In this document: in pieces, positions 1-8,345 of the stretch
How positions within the stretch are numbered: the stretch's first letter is position 1
Layout of the letters: each line of letters begins with the position of its first letter
NCBI GenBank assembly: GCA_934462885.1
Contig: CAKSJC010000026.1
Span: 1-13,901 of the forward strand
Length of the DNA stretch: 13,901 nucleotides
Direction of reading: 5' to 3'
Source of the DNA: an uncultured Eubacteriales bacterium
GTDB taxonomy: Bacteria; Bacillota; Clostridia; Oscillospirales; CAG-272
The notes under the pieces: model-generated
Told to the model about the DNA's origin: nothing
Databases searched by the model: none
The model's input: the letters and a program-made list of their open reading frames with translations, nothing else
Made by a program: the position numbers and the translations under genes

Positions 1-1037
1 GCAATCTCGTCAGCATATTCGCCAAGCATAAACGTCTGATATCCGTTGTAATCTGCGGAATAGTGCACGAATGTCGGTTCGATAAGCGCCGATTCTACAG
101 AAGCGGAGCCTTCCGTAACTTCAACCGTAAGATCCAATATTCCGGAGCAGAGCGCATTATCATCATCTGAAGATGTGAGGATATTTCCGAGCGAATATAC
201 GGCAAATGATCTTGTTCCATCTTTTGTTTCTATCCACTCAGCATTTTGGAGGCGATCTCCATCGCCGATGATTACATCTATGCCTGCTTCTGCAAGCTCG
301 ACCGCAGCGTTCTTTTTCTGTTCTTCAGTCTCGCCGACATCCCAGTGTACGGAAGCAACGATTATATCGGAAACTAAATCGGCATACTCAAGGTTGAGCG
401 CAAATTCATCTTTATCACATGCGTTTGAATACGAGAGAAAAGCAAAAGTCACTCCGTCAGCATCGGCAACAAAAATATCGTCTTTTTCGTCAATCATTGA
501 ATTAATCTCGTTTATACCGTAGTCTGTTGCCAAAGTATCTCCTGCGTAAGGAGTGGTATCTACAACGTCATATCCGACATCCTCAAGTACAGCCACAGCT
601 TCCGCCGGAAGAGCCGCACCGTCGTCAGCCTTGAAGAAACACATTGAAAGATCTGCGTCGGCTATGTGTCTGTAAATACCGGAAAACATTTTTATAAAGC
701 TGTAGCTCTGCCCTTCTCCGGCACGCTTTGAAGCGTCGGCGACTATATTCTCGTCAATCTTTACCGCACCTGATATAGAAAGATTTACGGTCTTCTTCGG
801 TGATCTCTTTCTTACATTAACCGAATTATTTTTTTCACCTACGGTTTCCAATTCATTTTTTCTCTCGGCAGGAACAAGCATCATAACAGAAGCTTGGTTA
901 GAGGTTTCCGGACTTTCCGTCTCAAATGAGGCGCTTCTCATTTCAAGTCCTCCGCATGATACGAGCGAGAATGCAGTTAAAGCACACAATGCTCCGCATG
1001 ATGTTTTTTTGAGTAACTTAGTTAAATCACTAATCAT
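1..1037 (-). CDS. CapA/PGA_cap-like lipoprotein with degenerate active site (3' end outside window)
   Basis: About 345 codons are visible, running off the left edge. The ATG at 1037 is preceded by AAGAAGAG on the minus strand. The N-terminus is a lipoprotein signal: basic start, hydrophobic stretch, lipobox L25-V-S-C28, then a polar linker to about residue 83. The body follows the CapA (PGA_cap, calcineurin-like metallophosphatase) order: a strand ending SGAVKI (89-94), IADADLSMCFFK (125-136), DYG (172-174), SVHWDVGE (229-236), VIIGDGDR (255-262) and VYSLGN (280-285). In active relatives these places carry GD, NLE, NNH, HWG-E and GHHPH; here only the VHW histidine and YSLGN remain. I infer a surface lipoprotein that keeps the fold but probably not metal-dependent catalysis. 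It starts 55 bp after rhaB on the same strand and may be co-transcribed. The fold call is fairly firm; the role is unknown. Confidence 0.72.
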   Translation of the reverse strand, partial: MISDLTKLLKKTSCGALCALTAFSLVSCGGLEMRSASFETESPETSNQASVMMLVPAERKNELETVGEKNNSVNVRKRSPKKTVNLSISGAVKIDENIVADASKRAGEGQSYSFIKMFSGIYRHIADADLSMCFFKADDGAALPAEAVAVLEDVGYDVVDTTPYAGDTLATDYGINEINSMIDEKDDIFVADADGVTFAFLSYSNACDKDEFALNLEYADLVSDIIVASVHWDVGETEEQKKNAAVELAEAGIDVIIGDGDRLQNAEWIETKDGTRSFAVYSLGNILTSSDDDNALCSGILDLTVEVTEGSASVESALIEPTFVHYSADYNGYQTFMLGEYADEI

Positions 1038-1092
1038 ATACACACTCTTCTTAATAAACAAAATTTATTTAACAGTAAGTAATATAAGCAGT

Positions 1093-2574
1093 TTATTCAC
1101 CGATAAGTTTCAAAAACTTTTCGTATGCGTCATCCCAAGATTGCTTGGTTTCAGCGTTCGCTTCGAAACGCTTTATTTCAAATGAATTTCTGATGACACG
1201 TCTTGCTTCACGCATATTCGGGATATCTCCCGCCGCTATGCACTGCATTGCAATATTTCCTATGGTCGTAGCCTCTACGGGACCTGCACACACCTCTCTT
1301 CCGGAGGCGTCGGCTGTAAACCGAAGAAGCATTTCTTCTTTTGTTCCGCCACCCACCACGTTTATTATGGGGTAATGTCTGCCTGTGAGAAGCTCAAGTT
1401 TTTCAGCGGTCCATCTGTAACGGAGGGCAAGAGATTCAAAAATACATCTTACAATTTCTCCCGGTGTTTCCGGAACGTGCTGTCCTGTTTTTTTGCAGTA
1501 TTCGCGTATTCGCTTCGGCATATTTCCCACCGTTGCAAAAACCGCATCATCAGGATCAATAAAAGACTTGAGCGGTTCGGCAGCGAGCGCCATATTCGAG
1601 AGATCGTCAAACGAATACTTTGTTCCCTCGCGGGCCCACTGACGTCTCGACTCCTGCTCTATCCACAGCCCCATGATATTTTTAAGTACTCTTGTTTTTC
1701 CGAAAACACCGCCCTCATTCGTGAATTGATATTTCAGCGAAACATCGTTTATCACCGGGCAGTCGGACTCAATACCCATCAAAGACCATGTTCCGCTTGA
1801 AATATAGAGAAAATCATCTCCGTCAGCCGGTACCGCAAGGACTGCACTTGCCGTATCGTGACCTCCAACTTTAACCACACGCGCACCTGTGTTTCCGGTT
1901 TCATCTTCAACAGACGAAAGAAGCCCGCCGAGAGTATATCCCGGCTCGACAAGTTCACAGAACAGTCTCTCCGGAATACCGAACTTTGCTATAACGTCTC
2001 TTGCATACGTTCTTTTTTTAGCATCTATAAGTGCGCCTGTAGATGCTATCGTATATTCACTCTTTTTCTCTCCTGTCAGAAGATATCCGAGAAGATCGGG
2101 AGTATGTAAAAGCGACTCAGCGTTTTCCACAATCCACGGGCGGTCTTTCATGTCTGCCGCAATCTGATAGATAGTGTTGAAATTCATTGACTGAATACCG
2201 GTAACGCTGTAAAGATCTTTCATTGAAATAAACTTGTTAAAAACGTATTCCTGTATTTTTTCAGTCCTTGCATCTCTGTAATGATATGGGTTTGATAAAA
2301 GTACGCCGTTTTTATCAAGATATCCGTAGTCAACTCCCCATGTGTCGATACCTATGGTATCAATCCCCCCGGAATGTGAAGCTTTAAGTATTGCGCATTT
2401 AATCTCGAATAAAAGCCTCAGCGTATCCCAAAAGAAACCGCCCGGCATTATTACCGGATCGTTCGAAAAGCGATGTATTTCGTCAAGAACGAATCTTTCG
2501 CCGTCAAAACTTCCGATTATACCTCGCCCGCTCGACGCTCCGAGATCTATTGCAAGCATTCTTTTTTCAGCCAT
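1093..2574 (-). CDS. rhaB: L-rhamnulokinase (FGGY sugar kinase)
   Basis: This kinase uses ATP to phosphorylate L-rhamnulose to L-rhamnulose-1-phosphate in the cytoplasm, the second step of L-rhamnose breakdown. The 493-residue length is normal for RhaB. Visible FGGY features are the first phosphate-binding loop IDLGASSGR (9-17), sugar-site segment IGIDTWGVDYG (74-84), NPYHYRDART (95-104), GGHDTASA (237-244), SSGTWS (259-264) and the adenosine-site GGGTKEEML (408-416). The IDTWGVD and HYRD-RT segments favour rhamnulokinase over fuculokinase or xylulokinase. The ATG at 2574 has AAAGGAA upstream. It lies 38 bp after the TIM-barrel gene and has no promoter of its own that I can see, so it is probably read from the promoter near 3655. 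No rhamnose isomerase, aldolase or regulator is in view. Confidence 0.9.
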   Translation of the reverse strand: MAEKRMLAIDLGASSGRGIIGSFDGERFVLDEIHRFSNDPVIMPGGFFWDTLRLLFEIKCAILKASHSGGIDTIGIDTWGVDYGYLDKNGVLLSNPYHYRDARTEKIQEYVFNKFISMKDLYSVTGIQSMNFNTIYQIAADMKDRPWIVENAESLLHTPDLLGYLLTGEKKSEYTIASTGALIDAKKRTYARDVIAKFGIPERLFCELVEPGYTLGGLLSSVEDETGNTGARVVKVGGHDTASAVLAVPADGDDFLYISSGTWSLMGIESDCPVINDVSLKYQFTNEGGVFGKTRVLKNIMGLWIEQESRRQWAREGTKYSFDDLSNMALAAEPLKSFIDPDDAVFATVGNMPKRIREYCKKTGQHVPETPGEIVRCIFESLALRYRWTAEKLELLTGRHYPIINVVGGGTKEEMLLRFTADASGREVCAGPVEATTIGNIAMQCIAAGDIPNMREARRVIRNSFEIKRFEANAETKQSWDDAYEKFLKLIGE

Positions 2575-2612
2575 AATGTACCGTTCCTTTCTTAAAAGGA
2601 TATTTTATCGCC

Positions 2613-3479
2613 TCAATATTGTTCGCAAGTTCTGGGAAGGCAGCTTCTGAGCGCCGTTACAGCTGCTTCAAACGCTTCAGCTGCTGTCGAATATTCGTTT
2701 GTGACAGCTGATCTTCGATTTGTGCCTTCAAGTGCTGCCAAACCGTCGAACACGCGAAGATGCGGTTCAATGGTAAGAATGACATCGCCCTTAAATGAAT
2801 TGTTAATAACAGCGAGTATCTCCGGAATACCTCCGATGCCGGCTCCGGCAGGTACTATCGCGTTGCTCGCAGTAGCGTCCTTAATATGCATATATGTGAT
2901 GTATTTTTTCAGCAGATTGAATCCGTATTCAAACGACTCATAACCGCAAAGCACATAGTTTGCGGGATCGAAAACGCATCCCATTCGTCCGTCGAATTCT
3001 TCCATGAGTTCAAGGCACTTTTCCGGAGATTCGCCGTAAATTCCCTTTTCATTCTCATGACAGAGTTTAACTTCATATTCGTCGGCAACATCGAGCATTT
3101 TTTCCATTCTTTTAAAAACTTCAAACTTATACTCATCGTGCTTTCCGTCGGGAATATAGAACGAGAATATGCGAATACGGGGAGTCTGCATGATCTTTGC
3201 GATCTCACAGGTGTGCTTTAAGAGATCAAGGTGTTCTTCAAATGAATCGGTGATCTGTATCTTACCGATAGGAGAGCCGATAGCCGACACAGAGATACCG
3301 GCAGCTTCGAGTTTTTTATGAGTTTCCTTTGCAGCTTCAAGAGTCAGAGAAGAAACGTTAGTTCCGTCAACCCCTCTCAGTTCAGTCATTCTGACTTTAT
3401 TTGCACAGAGGCCTTTTATCTGCTCGTCAAGTACGGCTGAGTACTCATCGGAGAAAGCGCTTATCTTAAATCTAACCAT
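2613..3479 (-). CDS. Sugar phosphate isomerase/epimerase-like TIM-barrel protein
   Basis: This 288-residue protein belongs to the xylose-isomerase-like (AP endonuclease 2) TIM-barrel family. Probable metal ligands fall in the usual order: Glu142 in LCHENE, Asp171 in VFDPANYV, His198 in YMHIKDA and Glu238 in LTIEPHL. IKDA and the glycine-rich GAGIGGIPEIL (212-222) are typical of sugar epimerases/isomerases and hydroxypyruvate-isomerase-like enzymes. The substrate cannot be read from sequence. As the first gene before rhaB, it may act on rhamnose or a related sugar, but it is not RhaA by sequence. The ATG at 3479 has GGAG about 10 nt upstream. It is preceded by a long leader and a near-consensus promoter. 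Family assignment is secure; the reaction is not. Confidence 0.8.
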   Translation of the reverse strand: MVRFKISAFSDEYSAVLDEQIKGLCANKVRMTELRGVDGTNVSSLTLEAAKETHKKLEAAGISVSAIGSPIGKIQITDSFEEHLDLLKHTCEIAKIMQTPRIRIFSFYIPDGKHDEYKFEVFKRMEKMLDVADEYEVKLCHENEKGIYGESPEKCLELMEEFDGRMGCVFDPANYVLCGYESFEYGFNLLKKYITYMHIKDATASNAIVPAGAGIGGIPEILAVINNSFKGDVILTIEPHLRVFDGLAALEGTNRRSAVTNEYSTAAEAFEAAVTALRSCLPRTCEQY

Positions 3480-3527
3480 ATTAAAAACTCCAATCGTTGA
3501 TTTTACACATAAGTGACCGCCTTCTTT

Positions 3528-3561
3528 TTTTTCGTCTGTGCAATAGTGTGCAAGACGAAAG
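3528..3561 (-). promoter_or_regulatory. Stem-loop in the 5' leader of the TIM-barrel/rhaB mRNA
   Basis: Arms TTTCGTCT (3530-3537) and AGACGAAA (3553-3560) form 8 pairs. An inner TGCA/TGCA pairing (3539-3542 with 3549-3552) extends this past one bulged base. The structure lies between the promoter and the start codon. No T-run follows on the minus strand, so it is not a simple intrinsic terminator. It may be an mRNA-stability or regulatory element; its role is not known. Confidence 0.4.
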
Positions 3562-3654
3562 ATTTACTCTTCGGCGGTTCTTATAAGTTTAATTCTGCCC
3601 CAATAATACATATCAGGCAAAATCGCACAGTTCAACACAATACTTTCATATTAC

Positions 3655-3683
3655 ATTATAGCATTAAAAATTTATTTTTTCAA
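3655..3683 (-). promoter_or_regulatory. Sigma-A promoter with extended -10 for the TIM-barrel/rhaB unit
   Basis: Reading minus, TTGAAA (3683-3678) is followed by a 17-bp spacer and TATAAT (3660-3655). TG sits one base before the -10, giving an extended -10. Start of transcription would be near 3648, which leaves about 168 nt of leader before the ATG at 3479. No obvious catabolite-repression (cre) site was found. Confidence 0.75.
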
Positions 3684-3697
3684 TGGAGAAAAGATTA

Positions 3698-3746
3698 TTT
3701 TTACATTTTTTATAAAAATAAATGTAAAAAATGGTCAAAAAATGGT
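3698..3746. repeat. AT-rich dyad plus short direct repeat after mutS2
   Basis: TTTTTACATTT (3698-3708) and AAATGTAAAAA (3720-3730) form an 11-bp inverted repeat with an 11-nt loop. The 10-mer AAAAAATGGT occurs at 3726-3735 and again at 3737-3746. This lies between the mutS2 stop and the -35 of the next promoter. It could be a weak terminator or an operator, but the stem is nearly all A/T and has no proper T-tail in either direction. Confidence 0.3.
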
Positions 3747-3755
3747 ATAAATTCA

Positions 3756-6125
3756 TCAAACTTCTATCACCGTGACGCCATGATCGCCCTCACCGTACTG
3801 CCCTGCACGGAAATTTTTCACTCTTTGATCAGACTTCAGGCGATTCCAAAGAGCAGCTCTGAGCGCTCCTGTTCCTTTTCCGTGAATGACAGTCGCCTGA
3901 TGAACTCCGGCAATTATCGCGTCGTCGATATATTTATCGACGACGAACCATGCTTCCTCTCCGGTCATTCCACGAACGTCGCACTCAAGCTTAAAGCTTT
4001 TCGTGACCGCAGCCTTCAGCCTTGACTGTCTTTTTTCGGCGGCTTTCGCGTCGCTTTCCGCTTCTTCTATGAGTCGAAGATCTCCTACCGCCACTCTCAT
4101 TTTTACGCTTCCCATACGAACGTTTACAAAGCCGTTTTTTTCGGGATCGTCTAATAAAATCCCGCGTGTGCCGAGATTTCTGTGCTGTACCGTATCCCCT
4201 TTTTTCAATTCTCTCGGAAGCTCGTAATCATCGTCGGCATTGCGCGCGAGAGGATTATTCTTCTCATCATAGTCGCGCATCTTCTGTCTTACGGATTTTT
4301 TTGCTTCGGCAAGCTTTTCGCCGAATCTTTCGGATTCCTGCTGTTTTTTGACTTCTTCAAGCTTTGAGAGGACAAAATCGCTGGTTGCTCTCGCGCCGCT
4401 TAAAATCTCCTCAGCTTTTTTCTTCATACTCTCGGACTCTTTTTCAGCGCCCGAAAGTTTTATTCTCAACTCTTCTTCGATCTTCTTTCTGTATTCGTCG
4501 AACTCGCGACGCGCTTTTTCGGCGTCTGCTTTTTCCTGTTCAAGTTCAAGTCTCGTCTTTTCAAGCTTTTCGATTACGTTTTCAAAATTACGCGAGCCTG
4601 TATCAATAAACCGCTCCGCTCTTTTGACGATATGCTCCGAGAGTCCGAGTTTTTCCGATATTGCAAAAGCATTCGATTTTCCCGGTGTACCGATTATCAA
4701 CTTATAGGTAGGTTTCAGGGTTGCGACATCAAATTCGCATGAAGCGTTGACTATCCCGTCGGTCTCAAGTGCGTAAGCTTTCAGCTCGGCATAGTGCGTA
4801 GTAGCCGCGCAGAGAGCGCCGACCGATTTTGTTTCCTCAAGAATAGATATTGCAAGCGCCGCGCCTTCGACAGGGTCAGTTCCGGCGCAAAGTTCGTCGA
4901 AAAGCACAAGGGAATTTTCAGTTATCGTTGACAGGATATTTACGATCGACTTCATATGCGATGAAAAAGTAGATAGCGACTGCTCGATACTCTGCTCATC
5001 CCCAATATCGGAAAATATCTCATCAAAGACTCCTATCTTTGAGCTGTCATCCGCAGGAATATGAAGTCCTGCCTGGGCCATAAGCGCAAACAACCCTATT
5101 GTTTTAAGCGTTACCGTCTTACCGCCCGTATTTGGACCGGTGATAATCACCATTTTGTATCCTTCTCCGAGAGATACGCTGATCGGAACGATATGAGACG
5201 TATTTAAGAGCGGATGTCTCGCTCTGTGCAATTCTACTACTTTTTTATCTGAAATTACGGGCGGGGCAGCGTTCATCCTATATGAAAGTTCGCCGCAGGC
5301 AAATATAAACGCAAGTTCGGTTATATTAAGGTAGTTGAGATTTATCGACTCACCCGAAACCGAAACTCCCGCCGAAAGATCCCGCAGTATGCGCTCAATC
5401 TCATGTTCTTCCTTTGATTCAAGCTCGCGCATCTCGTTGTTCGCTTCCACTACGCTCATCGGCTCGATAAACAGCGTAGCGCCCGATTGGGAGGTATCGT
5501 GTACAAGTCCGCGGACCTCGTTCCTGTACTCCGCTTTAACAGGGATAACAAAACGTCCGCCGCGTGTTGTTACGATGTTTTCCTGAAGATATTTAGACTG
5601 ACCTGAAACGTACTTCTGCAGAATATCTTTTATACGCGCGTCAACCGCGCGTTTTTTACGCCGTATATCGGCAAGTTCCGGGCTTGCTTCATCAGCCACA
5701 AAATCGTCTGCAACTATAGCGCGGGTTATTTTCTCTTCAAGAAATCTGTTAGGAATAAGCCTGTTGAATATCTCATCAAGAGACGTATCGGGAGTTCTGT
5801 CGCTTTTCACGTAATCGATAAGAGTACGCACTGTTCTAAGTATCGCCGCGCAGTCAAGAAGCTCGCGCAGAGACAGAACCGCTCCCTTCTCCGCCCTCTC
5901 TATACTCGCTCTGACATCTTTTATATGTCCGAACGAAGGGTTTCCTTTTAATCCGATAAGTTTTTTTGCATCCGAAGTCTGCCTCTGCCTAATTCTGACG
6001 CGATCGATATCGGACGACGGAGTAAGCTTCATTGCAAGCTCAGAAGCGCCCTCCGTCTGTGCAAGAGCGGCTAAATTTTCAAGTATTTTATTAAATTCAA
6101 GCGTATATAAAACTTTACTGTTCAT
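3756..6125 (-). CDS. mutS2: MutS2 ATPase/endonuclease
   Basis: The 789-residue protein has the full MutS2 plan. After the N-terminal core/lever region comes the ATPase, with Walker A GPNTGGKT at 330-337 and Walker B LVLFDELCAGTDP near 405-417. A long charged coiled coil follows (about 510-620), then a linker, and a C-terminal Smr domain (about 713-789) with LECDVRG and HGKGTGALR. It lacks the MutS mismatch-recognition domain, as MutS2 does. Family members suppress recombination or split collided ribosomes (RqcU role in Bacillus); both rest on family knowledge. The ATG is 10 nt after the recO stop and has no clear Shine-Dalgarno, suggesting coupling to recO. It is last in the run. Confidence 0.95.
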   Translation of the reverse strand: MNSKVLYTLEFNKILENLAALAQTEGASELAMKLTPSSDIDRVRIRQRQTSDAKKLIGLKGNPSFGHIKDVRASIERAEKGAVLSLRELLDCAAILRTVRTLIDYVKSDRTPDTSLDEIFNRLIPNRFLEEKITRAIVADDFVADEASPELADIRRKKRAVDARIKDILQKYVSGQSKYLQENIVTTRGGRFVIPVKAEYRNEVRGLVHDTSQSGATLFIEPMSVVEANNEMRELESKEEHEIERILRDLSAGVSVSGESINLNYLNITELAFIFACGELSYRMNAAPPVISDKKVVELHRARHPLLNTSHIVPISVSLGEGYKMVIITGPNTGGKTVTLKTIGLFALMAQAGLHIPADDSSKIGVFDEIFSDIGDEQSIEQSLSTFSSHMKSIVNILSTITENSLVLFDELCAGTDPVEGAALAISILEETKSVGALCAATTHYAELKAYALETDGIVNASCEFDVATLKPTYKLIIGTPGKSNAFAISEKLGLSEHIVKRAERFIDTGSRNFENVIEKLEKTRLELEQEKADAEKARREFDEYRKKIEEELRIKLSGAEKESESMKKKAEEILSGARATSDFVLSKLEEVKKQQESERFGEKLAEAKKSVRQKMRDYDEKNNPLARNADDDYELPRELKKGDTVQHRNLGTRGILLDDPEKNGFVNVRMGSVKMRVAVGDLRLIEEAESDAKAAEKRQSRLKAAVTKSFKLECDVRGMTGEEAWFVVDKYIDDAIIAGVHQATVIHGKGTGALRAALWNRLKSDQRVKNFRAGQYGEGDHGVTVIEV
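3920..3945. repeat. 11-bp perfect hairpin inside the mutS2 Smr coding region
   Basis: CGTCGTCGATA (3920-3930), loop TATT, and TATCGACGACG (3935-3945) form a perfect stem. It codes for part of VVDKYIDDAI, so it may only reflect the alternating Val/Asp/Ile codons. A stem this strong near the 3' end of an mRNA is still notable. Confidence 0.5.
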
Positions 6126-6135
6126 TTTATTCGTT

Positions 6136-6930
6136 TCAATCTGTTTTTATTTTTTTATAATACTCAAGAGAAGAGAATCCGTGTTCAAGATGGTTTAAGA
6201 GATATCTCTCGCACAATACCGAAAGAAAAGATCTCTCCGGTTTATCAAGCGAAAACGAAAGAAATCTCTTTACCGGAGCAATTTCAAGATATCGCAAAGC
6301 AGAGAGTACGGGATACGAGAGCCTTATAAAAATCTTCGCATGGCTTTCATCTTTTATATATTCGGGATCGTTTTCAAGAGAAACGCGGCATTTTTTGCAG
6401 ATCACACGGCCGTTCATAACATCGAGCAATGACTCATCCGTAATATCACAGCCGCAGATTCCGCAAGAAGAAAGATCGGGCATGAATCCCGCCTGCATAG
6501 CGGCTCTAAACTCAAAGGCAGCTTTTATCTGTTCACTCGGTATATCGTCACGGTCGGCTATTGCGTAAAGCGTATTAAGCGCAAGTGACAGAAGATCCCT
6601 GTCTTCAACATTTTCGAGCGCAAGATCGCACACATAGTTTGCTAAAGCAAGCTTTTCGATATCATATCTGATATTCATAAAGCACTCAATGAAAAACGTG
6701 TCGCGAATATAGTAATAATTTCCTTTTTTGCAAAGCAGGAACGTGCTGTATGAAAAAAGCTGAGCAGATGCGGCATGACGATTTTTTATGCTCCCTACTC
6801 CTTTGCCGCTTATGGTAATCTTTCCGTATTCTGCGGTTAAAAGAGTTATCACTTTGTCGGCTTCTCCGGTTTTTACCTCTCTTATTACGAGACCGTCTGT
6901 CTCGATATCTTCGAACGCAGCACCCGACAT
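6136..6930 (-). CDS. recO: DNA repair protein RecO
   Basis: RecO helps load RecA onto SSB-coated single-stranded DNA in RecF-pathway repair and anneals strands. The 264-residue protein has an N-terminal OB-fold with the family opening DGLVIREVKTGEADKVITLLT (12-32, split by eye), a helical middle, and a zinc-binding segment with C156-x2-C159 and C178-x2-C181. The ATG at 6930 starts 1 nt after the era stop, and its AAGG ribosome site lies inside the last codons of era. Translational coupling is therefore likely. The era-recO neighbourhood is classical in Firmicutes. Confidence 0.93.
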   Translation of the reverse strand: MSGAAFEDIETDGLVIREVKTGEADKVITLLTAEYGKITISGKGVGSIKNRHAASAQLFSYSTFLLCKKGNYYYIRDTFFIECFMNIRYDIEKLALANYVCDLALENVEDRDLLSLALNTLYAIADRDDIPSEQIKAAFEFRAAMQAGFMPDLSSCGICGCDITDESLLDVMNGRVICKKCRVSLENDPEYIKDESHAKIFIRLSYPVLSALRYLEIAPVKRFLSFSLDKPERSFLSVLCERYLLNHLEHGFSSLEYYKKIKTD

Positions 6931-6931
6931 A

Positions 6932-7825
6932 TTACCTTACATCTTCCGGCTTGAAGCCGAAGTTATTAAGCGAAAGCATATCGTCGCGCCACTTTTCCTT
7001 AACCTTTACCCAAAGATTCAGGTAAACGTTCTGACCGAAGAACGCTTCCATATCCTCTCTCGCGTAAGTTCCGATTTTTTTGAGCATCTCGCCTTTTTTG
7101 CCGACGATTATTCCCTTATGCGATTGTTTTTCGCAGAATATCTCGGCACGTATGCGAATAAGGTTTTTTTCTTCCGTAAACTCCTCGATAACCACAGCCG
7201 TACCGTGCGGAATCTCGTCGGAAAGAGTGCGGAGCATCTTCTCGCGTATGATCTCCGCGGCTATCTGACGCTCCGGCTGATCGGTAAGGCTATCCTCATC
7301 GAACATCCATTCTCCTTCATAGAGGAAATTTGACGCCTCTTCAAGCACTTCTTCAACGTTCTTGCCGGTTTCCGCGCAAGTAGGAACAACCGCGTCAAAA
7401 TTGTGTAGCGCGGCGTAGCCTGCTATCGTTTCCGCAAGCTTTTCGCGGTTTACAAGGTCTATCTTATTCAGTACGAGTATTGACGGAAGATCCGTCTTTT
7501 TTATTTGAGCGATGAGATTTTTTTCGGTCTCGCCGGCAGGATATCCCGCTTCCGCGATAAGTATTATGGCGTCAGCCGCTCCGACCGACGAACGAACGGA
7601 TTTCATCATAAACTCGCCGAGCTTGTTTTTTGCGTGATGAACGCCCGGCGTATCAATGAAAACATACTGATCATCGCCTTTTGTAAGTATACCCGCTATC
7701 CTGTTTCTCGTTGTCTGCGGTTTTGATGAAACGATAGCAACCTTTTCTCCGAGCAGATGATTCATAAGAGTACTTTTGCCCACATTCGGTCTTCCGACTA
7801 TCGTTATAAACGCTGTTCTGTGCAT
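6932..7825 (-). CDS. era: GTPase Era
   Basis: Era binds the 3' end of 16S rRNA and helps assemble the 30S subunit. The 297-residue protein has G1 GRPNVGKS (11-18), G3 DTPG (58-61), G4 NKID (120-123) and a C-terminal KH domain with GIIVGKKG (238-245). The length is typical. AAGGAA lies a few bases before the ATG at 7825. It follows ybeY by 40 bp and abuts recO. YbeY and Era are linked functionally in 16S rRNA maturation, which fits their adjacency. Confidence 0.96.
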   Translation of the reverse strand: MHRTAFITIVGRPNVGKSTLMNHLLGEKVAIVSSKPQTTRNRIAGILTKGDDQYVFIDTPGVHHAKNKLGEFMMKSVRSSVGAADAIILIAEAGYPAGETEKNLIAQIKKTDLPSILVLNKIDLVNREKLAETIAGYAALHNFDAVVPTCAETGKNVEEVLEEASNFLYEGEWMFDEDSLTDQPERQIAAEIIREKMLRTLSDEIPHGTAVVIEEFTEEKNLIRIRAEIFCEKQSHKGIIVGKKGEMLKKIGTYAREDMEAFFGQNVYLNLWVKVKEKWRDDMLSLNNFGFKPEDVR

Positions 7826-7865
7826 ATTTTTATTTCCTTTTTATTTTCATCAAGTAATCGTTTTG

Positions 7866-8345
7866 TCATCTGGTCAGCCCGAGCTTTTCCATAACGACTC
7901 TCTGATGAGCTCTCATGTTTTCGTCCTCTTCTTTGGAGTTCACATGATCGTATCCGAGCAGGTGAAGTGTCGAGTGAACCGTAAGAAACGCACATTCCCT
8001 TTTATATGAGTGTCCGTATTCCGAAGCTTGCTCCGCCGCTTTTTCAAGTGATAAAACAATGTCACCGAGTTCGCAATTTCCGAAATCCTCAGGCATATCT
8101 CCGTTTTTCATATCGTACATGGGAAAAGACAGCACATCCGTTGCTGCATCGATATTCCTGAATTCGCGGTTTTTTTCTCTTATTCCCTCGTTGTCGGTAA
8201 ATGTAACCGATACCATAACGTCACGGTCGAAATTCTCGGCGCGTAATGTTTCTCGGATAGATTTTTTTACAAGTCTTTTCATCGAAAAACCCGCTTTTTG
8301 CTTGCTCTGCTCATTCGACCAAAAAATCTTTATTTTATTCGGCAT
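7866..8345 (-). CDS. ybeY: Endoribonuclease YbeY (rRNA maturation)
   Basis: The 159-residue protein is a zinc-dependent RNase involved in 16S rRNA 3'-end processing and ribosome quality control. The signature H124-STL-H128-LLGYD-H134 supplies three zinc histidines. The common family form has Gly where this one has Ser125. TDVLSFP (69-75) and CELGDIVLS (91-99) are also diagnostic. The start overlaps the end of phoH by 11 nt, indicating coupled translation. The phoH-ybeY pair is conserved across bacteria. Confidence 0.95.
   Translation of the reverse strand: MPNKIKIFWSNEQSKQKAGFSMKRLVKKSIRETLRAENFDRDVMVSVTFTDNEGIREKNREFRNIDAATDVLSFPMYDMKNGDMPEDFGNCELGDIVLSLEKAAEQASEYGHSYKRECAFLTVHSTLHLLGYDHVNSKEEDENMRAHQRVVMEKLGLTR

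Noticed and set aside
175..522. 115-codon plus-strand frame within the CapA-like gene
   Set aside because: Serine-rich shadow of the minus-strand gene, without a domain or ribosome site.
3698..3730. Intrinsic terminator after mutS2
   Set aside because: The stem is almost wholly A/T and no T-run follows it on the minus strand.
6788..7333. 181-codon plus-strand frame across recO and era
   Set aside because: Lies opposite two well-supported genes; no family text.
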